The notes under the pieces were generated by a model. The model saw nothing but the letters and a program-made list of their open reading frames with translations. It made no database searches and was not told the DNA's origin. Shown here piece by piece: positions 12,501-24,300 of a stretch of DNA of 64,000 bases. The DNA is from Leptodontidium sp. MPI-SDFR-AT-0119. Lineage: Eukaryota > Ascomycota > Leotiomycetes > Helotiales > Leptodontidiaceae. Within the stretch, counting starts at the first letter, position 1. Every line of letters begins with the position of its first letter. Where the stretch lies: NCBI GenBank assembly GCA_020726505.1, contig JAHLEZ010000011.1:1612001-1676000 (forward strand). The letters are read 5' to 3'. The translations under genes were made by a program, and so were the position numbers.

Positions 12501-12746
12501 TGACTTTCGTTTGAACGCAAAGGAACGCTCGAGGTTAATGATTGACTGGCTAACCTCGGTAGTAACGCCTTCGCCCAGCAGCTGTAGTCCTTGATGCCAG
12601 CTTATTGGCAAGAAGTCAAGCCGGGCTTGCTGAGCAACGCTTAGAAAGGTCACGAAGCCGGAGCCTGCACTAGTTAGGTCGCGAATTCGACCGCGACTAC
12701 CGCTTTCACTCCTACGAGATATAATTTCAGCAACAGACTCAATCAT
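9541..12746 (-). CDS. Protein kinase-TPR fusion protein (copy B)
   Basis: This paralogue of copy A lies in inverted orientation. Exons are 12746-11632, 11587-11521 and 11472-9541, with introns of 44 and 48 nt (GTAATA..GATAG and GTAAGC..CTCAG). All phases agree, giving 1037 residues. Kinase landmarks fall at nearly the same residue numbers as in copy A: 'LLGEG', beta-3 Lys in 'AFKRK' (K79), 'HGDLKPQN' (199-206), 'DVG' for DFG (223-225), 'APEW' (247-250). The bridge exon encodes a short segment also found, without intron, in copy A. A 'CCQSC...FQLALSFHLGFG' segment follows, then about eleven TPR units of about 42 residues, two more than in copy A by my count. Extra repeats and changed activation-loop motifs suggest divergence after duplication. 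It shares a 689-bp upstream region with the CorA-like gene, so joint regulation is possible. Function inferred as for copy A. Confidence 0.8.
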
Positions 12747-13435
12747 AGACTCGCGAGGATCGGGCTGGGCATATTTACCACTCCATCCATTCCTTGTTGG
12801 GCGAGAGATCTGGCTGCAGTATCATAAAAAAGCCGCCGTTAGTCAGGTGCTTTGTCGAGGCGGTGTCGATGAGGGGGTCATGTCAGAACAGAGAACTCGC
12901 TGACGAGGCAGCGAATGCCAAGACCGGGATTTACAGTGTAAGGATTTCAGCCCAACCCTTCTCTCGGCGGCACTGGCTTACTTGCAGGCAAAGAAGAGTC
13001 ATTACCCATAAGGCAGCAAGCAGTGATTGTACGCGGTCGGGATTTTCTTGAGGGCTGGGCGGGTTAAAATAGCTGAATCCCGCACCAAAAACACTAGATC
13101 CAACACCCTTTATTTATTCATTAAAAAGCAATAGCACAAGACTAGAACTTCTAGTTTGCATCAATAGAACGCTTTTATTATGCTTCATAACATAGGCCGG
13201 AAGTAAAATTATGATAGGTGGTGTGGTGTCGACTGTGGGAAACATCGCATTTAACCACCTAAAAGCGGCCTGCCCGGCCTCAAGTAAAACCTGACCGAGC
13301 ACGACATCAACGTGAACGACTGTCTTCCCCGGCACCAAAACTTGAAATTCCATTTGCTGATTCTTTCTTGTTTCCCCCCTCGTGCCAGAAATCAGAAGTC
13401 ATTCCACATAGGACCGGACGCGTGGGTTAATTTCA
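12747..13435. other. Divergent promoter region between copy B and the CorA-like gene
   Basis: 689 bp separate two start codons that point away from each other. A 79-residue ATG frame on the minus strand (13353-13114) lies inside. It is hydrophobic and matches nothing I know, so I treat it as chance or at most an upstream reading frame. Confidence 0.5.
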
Positions 13436-15296
13436 ATGACTAACAGGGCACAGCCTTTAGTTACCTTCCCGAGCCTCGATGCGGAAGCCTCCAGAGTCTT
13501 CATCACTTCTGGGTCTTGGGATGTCCGATATCTTACAACCTTTAGAGAAGGAGATAGCAATGGTTAGTCCACTGAACAAGGCCCTCGGATCTCAGTTGCG
13601 TGTTCGATCTTGAGCTGATTCATCTGAAAGGTTGTCGGATAAAAGCAATTTCAGATGTCGGCGCTTTGGAAACGGCGTTGGAGGTACAGAGAACAATTTC
13701 CAGATTTCATCGTCGGATATTGGTTAAGAAGTGCCACTGGGAGCTCGGAAGCTGATACTCCTCCTCCTTTGTTTACTAGGAATCCCTCGACCGATCCTCA
13801 TGCCGGTTCTTGTAAGTCGCCATCCCGGACAACTCCAGACATTTTCAAGTGCGAACCTGACATCCGTGGATATTGCAAGTATAATTCGGCAGAAAAATTC
13901 CTGGAGCAGGCTGCAGATCTCGCATCGTGGCTTTCTGCGGATACTCTCGGACCACAAGGCTTCGGCAGCCTTCGTGGACTTCGTGCGTGCTTTCGGTTTT
14001 AAAGCTAGTCATAGCGATGAAAACTTCGGCGGATACAGTCGACAGCTACATGGTAGAGAAGGGCAGGAAAGTGTACGCAACGGCGTCCCAAACCAATCTG
14101 TCGGTCCCCTCTGCTAATGGTACCGAAAAGATTCACTTGGAGCTATGCTACAACATCCGATACCCCGAACAAGTGGGCAGAGACTCCGAGTACTCCTGGG
14201 TTCTCCGTCATATGGCGGTCTACCATAATTACAGTCCCGAAACGTCGTCCTCGAAATGGATAGTCCTGCAACCCTCCCGGCCGATTGAGAGCAAACTGGA
14301 AAGCATACTTCAGGGTGCCGGAGGGCTAGACTGCACTGCCATGGTTAACCTGATGATTTTGACCTCTACAGAGGCGAACTGGAGAGCGTACATCAAGCAC
14401 TTGGAATCGGAAATCAACTCGTTTGTATGTCTCTTGCTTCTACCGCAAAAGCCCCTCGAGGACGTCCATTAATCGTTGTCCCTGGTTATTCTAGAATGAA
14501 AAGGCCTGCTGTTCGAGAGTGGGAAAGACTGCGCCTCACGATTATTCTGTAGCGTTTAGCGACAGCCAGGAGCTCCAAGTTTCGAGAGAGCGTCTTTTGA
14601 AGGCGCGTTCCGTGATCGAGTCTAGTATCGAGTCTTCCATCGGCATCGAAGCCCATCTGAACGACCTCGGAGAATTCAGTGAAGACCCCAACAAAAAGTC
14701 TTCGCAGCTGGAGCTTCAAAACCTCCGGTCGCGCATGAGAAGCCACATACGGGCTCTTGAAAGGCTACTTGAGGTCTCTTCAGGCACATCGAACCTTGTA
14801 CACTTCTCTCTTTTTGCTAATATGAGGGCTCCATTTACCAGCCGTGATGCTAACTTCCCTATAGCTTTTGAAAGTTATGGACTTTCGCAACGACGAGTCG
14901 GTTCGTAGAAGCGCTGCAAACACTCAGGCCATTCTTCATGCAACGAGGCAAGAGAGCGAACACATGAGCGCCATCGCCCAGAGAACTCAGGTCGATTCGC
15001 GATCTATGAAAATCATGACCTCTGTGGCAATTGCATATCTCCCAGCAAATCTTTTTGCGGTTAGCTTTCTAAGACTACCCCTACGCTTTTCGCTGCTAAC
15101 TCTGCTTAAGGGAATCTTTAGCTCAAGTATTGTTCAAAATTCAGACGGGAAAAATACGAGCTCTGCGAGACATATAGGCTATTACATCTTGGCAACACTT
15201 GTTCTAACGTTGGCTACATTTAGCGTGACCATGACTTGGGAAAGGGATCTCTTTATTCATATTTTGTCCCGATTGCGCCGCATTCGGCGCCTTTGA
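13436..15296 (+). CDS. CorA-like transporter-domain membrane protein (8 exons)
   Basis: No long frame covers this gene, but eight exons join with matching phases: 13436-13562, 13631-13722, 13780-13811 (only 32 nt), 13880-14072, 14131-14424, 14495-14797, 14865-15059, 15111-15296, for 473 residues. Several introns show clear branch sites (GCTGATA, TGCTAAT, GCTAAC) and start GTAAGT, GTACGC, GTATGT or GTACAC. Landmarks in order: 'CRFFIIRQKNSWSRLQIS', 'AAFVDFVRAFGFK' and 'CYNIRYPE' (fungal CorA-like N-terminal domain); a coiled coil rich in Arg/Glu/Ser; 'LLKVMDFRNDES' with 'DSRSMKIMTSVAIAYLPANLFAGIFSSS' split by the last intron; and a second membrane helix near the C-terminus. The Mg-transport motif GMN is absent after helix 1 ('GIFSSS'), as is usual for these fungal relatives, so transport is not established. 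It converges on the kinase-pseudokinase gene with only 88 bp between them. Confidence 0.75.
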
Positions 15297-15384
15297 AGGT
15301 GTACATTAGCAGTAACCCTTTAAAGACACTCTCAAAATTGACTAGGTAGTTCTATCTCATGGTAGATCGGGCGGCTATATGCAT

Positions 15385-18308
15385 TTACGCGCGGCAGATC
15401 CTCAATTTTGCCAAAACTTTCTCTTCAAACTCTTCCTGAACGTCAACAGGAACTAAGTATTTCTGATCAAGACTTGATTTGCTTTGGAAAGTTAGGCAAG
15501 TCCTCACAGCTTCCTGGTAGACTCTACCCATGACCATGTGCAACTCCTCAACGGGGTTTCCGAGGAGCCACTCCCGCAGTTTCTTGGGACTTTGGTCTTC
15601 GTCGTCAAAGTTGGACACTATGGATTTGACTCTTTTCCAATAACCAATCTCTAGGAGCACCAAACCAAGACTATAGTAGTCAAATTCGGGGAGATGGCGA
15701 GTCGCGCCTTTGAGGTAGGTAGGGTGACAATAATCTAGCAGCTCCGGGTTTTCTGGCGGCCCAAGAGTAAATGTATTAGGCTCGTTAGGCCGGCTGTATT
15801 GAAACCCGAGAAAGAAGGGCTCTTCGACTGATTCAAGCCAAGATTCTGGAGTGGTCCCAAAGAATATGATGCTGAATGCAGAGATTCCTCTGTGCACCCA
15901 GCCGACTTTGTGCCAATCTAACACAGCAGCCGCAAGTGACTCGGCAAGCCTGAATTTGGCCCCCAAATCGGGACGCATCCTGCGGTTACGAGTATCTTCT
16001 ATCAAGTCGGCCAAGGAGATTGGTCGGTGCTGAAGCGAGGGCGACTTCTGATCTTGGTGAAAAGTGGGAAGGTCAAAGACTAGACCGAAAGAATGACGGG
16101 ACACTGAGTGGAAATAGCCCATGCAACGCAACGCGCGGAATCTGGCAGCTTTCTCCTCATCGTGCAGAATTTCCACGACAGCCTCGACTCGGCTTAAAAG
16201 TTCCTGGCCTATCGAATCCCGCCATCGAGCGTCGTACTCCAGCCACTCGACCAAAACGTCCTTTTCGGATTGATTATCGTCTTTTGCTTTGGCCAAACTC
16301 GAGAAAGGAGTTATATCTGGCCCAATGGTATTCACCGAAGTGGGATCTACTCGAAATTCAGGGTGCCGGACTTCAGTATTATCGGCTAAAATGATCATTG
16401 ATCTAATCGCTGCAGCCACTCCGATATTCTTATAGTCCTGATCATTTTTGAAACGACTATGAACTGCGTTAAGGAGGTCAAGATCCGCGGTGCTGACAAG
16501 TCGAGCTTCCAAGGTATGTTGAAGCCTTGACTTGATCGTAGGAGAAATAGTATCCCATAATCGGTCGATGCCACCCCGAATCTGCTTCAGGATCAACGAA
16601 GGAACAAACCCTAAATTCGAGGGTGGAGCTACGATCTCAAGGTCCCGCTGTAGATTCAGTAAGTGAGTTTGGGAAGTTTCGTATTCGAAATTGGTCAGAA
16701 TGCCTCCGATATATCGCCATTCGCAGCTAATGGACTGAAACTCTGCTGCGCCACCAAAAAGGGCTACTCTCTCTCTCTCTACTGTAATGAGAGGATCATG
16801 GGATGTTTCCGTAATGCGGTCAAAAGTTCGCATAATGGAGGAATAGATCGATTTAGCAGCTAGGAAGTCCATTGTGGAGGAAACAGTTGCGGCGTCAGGG
16901 CGATCCAACGGGTTGATCTTTAGAGTATCTCGTATGAGATGCACCAGTCCAAGAGCTTCTTCGCTTGCATTGTGCTCCAGTCCAGTGAGCCAAATATCAA
17001 CCGCAGGATTCCTGGCGCCAGCGCCATGAAAGGTGTAAGTCGTCCAGTTATTCTGTTTGTGCTTTCGTTTCCGCTCAAACTCCATAACGCCTTCCTCACC
17101 GCGCTGAATATATGTCAGCACGACGGCTAGAATGCAACCGAGTGCCCATATGTCGCTCGGCTGTCCAATAATTTTCCGTTTGAATCCATCCTCAATAGTC
17201 TCCCGTTCTGGTGAGAGGTAGTAACCTATAATATCTTTCGACAGGGTTTTTGAATTTGCGTTTATGTCTTTGAGGCTTGAGAGCCCAAAATCAGACAAAA
17301 GGAAGCGCGACCCATCCACCAATATATTCTCAGGTTTGAGGTCGTGATGGTATCCTTTGAGCTCGAGTCCATAGCCTGGACAAGTCAGATGATGGAAGCA
17401 AGCGAGTGCGGAGCATAAGCCTTGCATGGCTTGGTAGAACGACTCGTCAGACTGGAAAGCCGGCGGTCGCTGCACCCGAGACAAAAGTGCTCCCAAGTCA
17501 CTCTCTGCACGGTTGAATAGAAGATTGTAGGTATCTCTATACGAGTACGATGCAATGAGTCGAACAATATTGGGGTGTCGAGCAAGGCGAAGCAAGGAGA
17601 GAACGTGCCCCTCCCTTCCTGGGGAGTCATGATTATCTATTTTTGTAACTTCCAAGCCTTGGAGGGCCGAAGAAACGTCTAGTTCCTTGCGAATGAGCCT
17701 CGAATCCTGTGTATTTATTAGCCGCTTGAAGGAAAGATTCGGAGCGCATTCCAAATTACCGCCGGGATTCCGACACCTATTGTGTCTTCTTGGTGTCTTG
17801 AGTCAAGGACAATTTCGTAAACCGTTCCAAATCCGCCGCTTCCGATCTTGGTATTTCGAGTGAATGGCAAGATGGTGGCCTTGTCGAAATTTCGATAGGA
17901 CAGGTCTCCACGGAAGAATGGGGCCAATACAGTCCACTGGGTGCGATAGAACAACTCGCCCTGACTTTGGCCTAAGATAGAAACTAGAGCAGGTCTTGTA
18001 AAGGGGAGTTTGGGGTCAAGGGGCTGATTCTGCAAATGGTCCTGCTCCATAAATCTGATAAAGGATGACACCTCGCCGATTTGGATAAAAACTGCGAATA
18101 CCTTCTTTCCGCCTTGAAAGATGGTCCGAATCACTTCGTCTTGTTTATAAGGTTCCAGCTTCGATTCGACAACTGCTTCCCTCACGCTCTCTAGATCCAA
18201 GAGTTTCTCCAACTCTTGCGCTGGAATATACCACTTCGACTCGTAGTTTTCGACACCTATGCTGACAAGTCTCGCCTTTAGTTTGTCCATCTTGAGTTGT
18301 GTGCTCAT
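15385..18308 (-). CDS. Tandem protein kinase-pseudokinase, split by a frame change
   Basis: Frame 1 starts at ATG 18308 and holds an N-terminal leader and the Gly loop 'IGSGGFGTVYE' (155-165). Frame 2 (to 15385) carries the rest: 'LSFKRL' (beta-3 Lys), 'HHDLKPEN' (catalytic Asp), 'SDFGLSS', 'SPE', i.e. a likely active kinase. A helical linker of about 300 residues follows. Then comes a second kinase-like domain with 'HSFGLVFDLP', 'RPDLGAKFRLAESLAAAVLD', 'WVHRGISAFSIIFF' (HRD Asp replaced by Gly) and 'LGF' for DFG, a pseudokinase of the type seen C-terminally in fungal HeLo/prion-inhibition proteins. The frames overlap at 17718-17754. A 1-base shift near 17760 would join them and keep the beta-3 Lys. 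A phase-correct but only 35-nt GT..AG intron (17725-17759) would delete that Lys. Total is about 970 residues. Role inferred: signalling. If the shift is real, the gene is broken. Confidence 0.7.
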
Positions 18309-21300
18309 ACTGCCACTAGGCGGATGGAAAGGGGCGGCAGTGACCCACTTCCTCTACGCAGAAGTGTGCTTCAGGTCGGCGAATTACGCCGCATCAACGC
18401 AGGGCTTCGATTTCGAGCTGAGATATTGACAACATTAGCGTGGGGTCCTACAGCTACGAGACTAGGTGAAAACCAAGGGCTGCTTTAGTGTTGGGTTAGA
18501 AGATTACAAGTTACGAACCTCTGTAAGCTGCCGAGGCACCGTTAGAACATAAGCGTCTGACCTTTCCTATGTCCCGGCTGGTTAGCAATTCATCAAGACC
18601 GATAGAACTTGAAAGCTCACGTCAACACTATAGCCGTTGCACCCAAAGTTGTTGTTGAGGAAGCTCAACAACTTCTGCCTATTCACATATCGTCTCTCGA
18701 GCCGTTGTTGGATCATGTCTTTCTTTCGCGGTTCCTTATTCAATCAATGAAGACGATAGATCGTGCGGAACATGCTACACAATTTTAAAATCCGTTCTTC
18801 GGTAGCATAGCATCTGCAGGCGAGAAAGTGCCTCTCCGTCGTGTTGACAACGCAATCAATCCTTCCGCACCTGAGGCCGCTACCTGCCAGGAACGCCGTA
18901 GTCCTCGTGACACAAGCAGCCGCTCAAACTTGCAGTGACGATTAGTGCGCCCTTTAGTCGAGGGGACAAATCATCTTGGTATATTACCCCACTTTAGCAA
19001 GTCATTCTATAACACAGTCACACACCACATACCAAGCCTCACGGGCACACCGCGCGGGAGATAAACTCCCAGCCCACCAATTAACGTCCTTAATCGCGAG
19101 TTCGAAAGGGCTTGGCGAGGGGGCCTCTTTGATTTTACAGGGCTTAGCTGCTACGCCCCCTGAAGGCTTTTGCGGTTGGACCAGGCTGGGAGAGTGAGGA
19201 CGAGGGGCCTCTTGCGACGACGAAACAACGCCGAGAGGCGTGGTAGGAGAAAGGAACGATGGTAAATAATGCTTTATCATTGGCCGGCAGGTTATTTGCT
19301 CGTTGGAAAACATTGTAAGTTTCCATGAGCTGTCGCCAAATAGCGAAGCGAGAAGTGTGAAGGGGAAGGGCGAGACTGGTCATCCAAATGAATGGTACTA
19401 GCTGAACAAACAAATAAAAAGCGAATTCTTGTTACAGAGATTCGTTGCTCATATTCTATATTTATGGACTCATTTAGAGAGAACATGGACCTAAATCCGA
19501 TGCACCTTTGGCGTCCGTTCTTTCAAGTACTTGGTACTTTCTCCTCATGCAGGTGCATCCAAGGACTTACGACGTAAACAACATAACTACCAACTATCAG
19601 TACTGGCCTTCGGGAAACTTACAGCTGATAATACGTATGGGTGCTCGGAGGTTTGTTCACAACCTTCTTCTCTATAAAGAGAGACTTGAAGGCCTTCATC
19701 TTGTCAAACATCTTGGGCTGAGCATGAAGGCACTGACAAGATGCTCAGCAAGAAACAAATCGAAGGAGGATGATGCGGTTGGAAGTTGACAAAATGGCGA
19801 AGAAAAGGGGCCTGGGGGACCCAAGGTATATGAGGTACGTCAACAGCAAATAAATTTGGCGTCCCACATGGCAGCAGCATAGACTGATGGCAACAGAATG
19901 GATCATAGTAGCGAGGCTCTTACTCTAATTCGCCCACTTGACAGGGGTAGAACCACTGTACTCTTGGAAAGGCACAATAGATAAACTTCCATGCATACGG
20001 CAGAAAGTGGCACCCCGTAGGACTGCAAAAGCTGAAATACCATAGTGGAACCGCATCATTCTGGCCGAGACTGCCATCCGGTCAGTTAGTAGGGTTTGGT
20101 CCATGATTTCATAACCCACAGCTCTTCAGATAGTTGGCTAGCTGTGTCCAGGCTCATTATAATGAGGCTAATCATTGTAACGATTCTCTGAGTCCTTGCG
20201 AAGATACTTCCATGAAACAAGAGGAGAACTGTCCGAGGTGTCGTGAACGATGAAACCTTTGTGTCTGAAACTTTTGAGATTTGATAGTGAAGTTGCAGTC
20301 ACTCAACCGTGACTAGTAGAGGTATGACGCTGGAGAATACCCAGCTGGGTTGCATGCATCCAATGCTAATTCCCGCTCGCCCAGAGTGACTTGCCATACC
20401 TACTTTAGCTCGTGGGTCGGGATTGCACCGAGAGTACTAGTAGAGTACAATTGATGACTTGGCATCCTCACCTTGTCATTTGCATGGACTGACATTCTAC
20501 TTCTGCATGATACTCGAAGGTGTGTTTGGGCAGGCCATTCCGCAAGCGAGAAGACCTCATGCGGTGCATGGTCGGGCCAAAAAGTTGTCAATTCTGACCT
20601 ATGCCGGCATTTTCAGCTTTAGTGATCGACCTAGATTTGACTCAATGGATGTTGTGGTCTGGGGTCCTGATAGGCAATAGATGGTAGGTCCAAGAGTAGA
20701 GTCCAAATCAACCATGCCGTGTGCTATTCTGAGTACCGAATACCTGCAGTGTGACGATTGATGAGGGGCGAGAGAGATCCCTGCTTGGAGGTTAGGGCGG
20801 GTGGATGAGTTGACGTTGATTTTGCGATGTCTGGTCCGTCCTCGCGAAGTCTTCTGTTGCGCTTGCAGGGGAGGGGGAGCGCTCCAATCTTCATCCTTGG
20901 GTGGTTGTAGACCCACGAACTACCAGCTTTGTACTAAGAAGACAGCCACGAATGTAAAGATATGAAATGGTACTATGGTAGATGGCTGCTCGAACGTGTT
21001 TGTATGTAGCATCAAGCCAATAAATCCTTCCGCAATTAATTTAATTTATCTTTCCCTCGATCGCCTCGTCACTTATTAAAGTAAACAAAGCGGCAGCTCG
21101 GGTGTTTCTTACGATTGCGAGAAATATCGTCAAAACGCCTCATCCGAGTCCGAAAAGTGTCTTTGAAGACCGGTTAGAGAACGACTGGATCCCGTGGATA
21201 TCCCCGTTTCCACCAAGCTAAGTTCATAGACTAGGCTCGAAAGCTTCATAGTCGAGCGTCTCCAGGACCCGAAAAAACCAAGATCGTACCGTAGCGCCAA

Positions 21301-24300
21301 AGATGTTTCTACGATAAAATCCAATAGCATACCATTTCGGCTTCTCGTGGATAGGCGGTAGACCGGTAGTTGGATTGTATTTGATTGGGGCTAAGAAAAG
21401 GCAAGCTTGTGTGAGACCTTGGGTGGAAAGAAGCTTTGTTCTACTTATAACGGCGTTGAATAGCGCAAGGCTAGAATCGTCTTTACCAAATTTCAAGATC
21501 TTCTTACTTCTATGTTAGAATCGCCCGGAGGAGATGTCCCTGAGGCTAGTTTTCGCTGGTGATAGATGGATATCCTGTTGAATGTTAGACCGAGTCGCCG
21601 AGGCTCCTTGATTTTGCACTGGGTTTCAAGGATGAGACTGCTCAAGAATGGGATTGGACTGGATGAACGGGTGATATTTCCTTTTAATGGATGCCATAAA
21701 CTTAGAAAAACATAGCCTTTCACTTGAGCATGCTCAAAGACAACCCAAATTATAAACGTGATGGGGTCACAAGATGATGGATCCATTCAAAAGCCTCCCA
21801 CAAACAAAGATTAGAAGACATCTGAGTATAGCTATTGAAACGTGGATATCTTGTGGGAAGATGTGGAAGGTACGATTGAGACATAGCCATGTAAGTTCCA
21901 ACTAGATACCTAGGTAGCGAATAGCTGAAAACTCAGGGATGGGTCTCCATACTCGAAGAAGATAATTGAGGCGTAGTTGTTTACAAGAAGACACCGTGAA
22001 GTCCATTCACATATCTCTTGATCCACCCTAACTGTCTGTTTGTTGTTAATTGTTATTTGGTATATCCAAAGAGGTTGCAAAATGATAAGGCTCTCTTTCT
22101 TGGAGATGAACTAGGTCGTTCGAATCAACTCCTCTTACGCCACGTCAAGCAGTAGTTAAATCCCAGACTCCTACCCAAAGCTGGGCGATGGCAGGTGGAT
22201 TTTTCAAACAAAGACTGCTGGTCGCAATATATCCCTATGATTGAAACTGGCAGGTAGGTAGGACAGTTCGAAGTCCTACAGGCACTAGCGCTTGACCACG
22301 AGCTTGGAACAACATCCAATCCATCCTTCCCTTTCTCAGCAGCAACACCCAACATCAACAACATCACACAAAGAGTCAACAGATGGCCCTCGATAGTATC
22401 CCATCCTCTCCCGTTTTGTTTATACAGTCTCAAAGGGTACAGGTTCCAGATAACCTGCACTACCATAACAAGCCCCCCAGCTGTCTTCAATTGTCTTTAC
22501 CCCTCCGCGGGGTCGCACAGATGGATAACTGATAGGATTATCGGTACTTCGGTCCCAGCATTGGCTACAGCATCCGGGAGCTGTATCTCTGGTTCCCATT
22601 CATACGGCATCAAGATAGGCAGAGCGCCTCCAGCCTCCAGAATTCCCTTCGCACTGGTACGACGCTCCTGGCAGTGGTGTTTACCAATGGACAAGGTAAG
22701 TAGTACACCCTGCTGCGTACTCTCGCCTTGCAGACAATCTCTTGGTCCTTGTCCCTTTGGACAGACACAAAGCTTTCTCTACCTTCACTCTGTTTCTTCA
22801 AAGGGCATCTGCAGTACACAGCTAGACCAGGGACGGAGGAGAGCCCCAGAGCATCAGAGCCAACTGGCCTGGGAGCCATGCTTAGGAGCCACGACAGTAA
22901 TTAGCACAGGGGAAAGAGACCATCAAGAGACTTGTAAGCTGACAAGCTCGTCCTAGTACCCTAGACCCTCTTCCAGAACCCCAAAAGATCACCGCGAAGC
23001 ACCTTTCCTCACTGACGACGCAGGATCCTCTAAGACCCAGCCCACGACTGAGAAGCAACAAAATCATGGTCCCATACTCATGGCAGACACAAAGGACACC
23101 CCGCAAATTAGCACCCAATAAAGACAATCGCTGGAGGAGCTACATAATTCTGGACATTTGCTGCTGGCCTCCAGCCGCTTGCAATGACCCGGAGTGTCGT
23201 TGGAGTCTGCCCTGTGTGGCTCAACACCATAAAAGGGACTACAGGACCAAATCACAGTGGCAGAGACATGGAAATCTACAACAGTGCCCGCAGAAGGTCA
23301 CCACTCGTGCTGGCTAATTTCAGCGCACCAAAGGTACCTTCGGAGGTTCCCTCTGCTTTTTGACAGCATGAGCAATATCTCTGCCATCCTGGCAGGTATG
23401 AACACATATATAAATACATCTACTGATGTGCATCCAGGTCGCTGGCCACTGGCAAGCTCTGAAAGAGCCCAGTGCCTACCCCACAGCCTCAATAGCAGCT
23501 TTTCACCGAAGAACATTGCATAGGACAATGGGGGATATCGGTGAGCAACCAAAGGCACCAAAGACGGCATTACACCATGGGAATGGTCCAAGGCAACACA
23601 CTGCCTCATAGTTTCACGAGAGAACCAGTGGGTTTCCCCCTGGACTACAAGCCGTGTTGACAGCTCAATTGGATTACCGCGGAAACGCAACAAGCAACAA
23701 ATTTCAGCAATACGACCCCAAATATTACAAAGCAATCATGTGAACATGATGGAGATACAAAGGACAGCAACTTCCACCCCATAACCCATCTGTCTTCGTT
23801 GTTTGTGGCCATGGAGTACGCCAGGTTCGAAAAACAACCAAACTTCAAACTCGAACACTGCACCAGAAGAAGAAAAAAACGAGCCATCCAGAACTCACTT
23901 GAGCAATAACGTCTGCGTATTTACAGACCTTACAAAGGGACCTATGGGCTTTGAAGCAATTAACGAGTAAATACAACTGCGTTGTTATAAGAAGGCAAAT
24001 TTAGAGTAAGTCATCAAGTATGATTGAATGGTTATAGCTTTGTCATTGCTTCTGCAACTTTGCCTCTTTGGCCTGTATTTTTGCATAGTACGACTCACAG
24101 CGGAGCAAAGTCTGAAAAGAGATTGTTCTGCAGTTAGTCATTTTCTTCAAGGAAAATTCAAAAGTGGTGGCGTTTTCGTGGCGGGCCGAGTGGCCAATTC
24201 TTCTCCAAGGAGAAAGCAGGCGCATGGTGCTTCCTATGTATGAAATGCATCATCATCATCATGTCCGATTTACCGACTTGAGATTGGATTGATTACCGAA

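Noticed and set aside
13114..13353. 79-codon hydrophobic frame in the divergent promoter
   Set aside because: No family match and located between two start codons; most likely chance.
23298..23735. 145-codon frame on the minus strand in the gene-free stretch
   Set aside because: No family resemblance; opposite-strand frames are equally open.
24170..24240. tRNA-like 'GGGCCGAGTGGCC' resembling a box A
   Set aside because: No matching box B (GGTTCGANTCC) or cloverleaf arms follow within the required distance.
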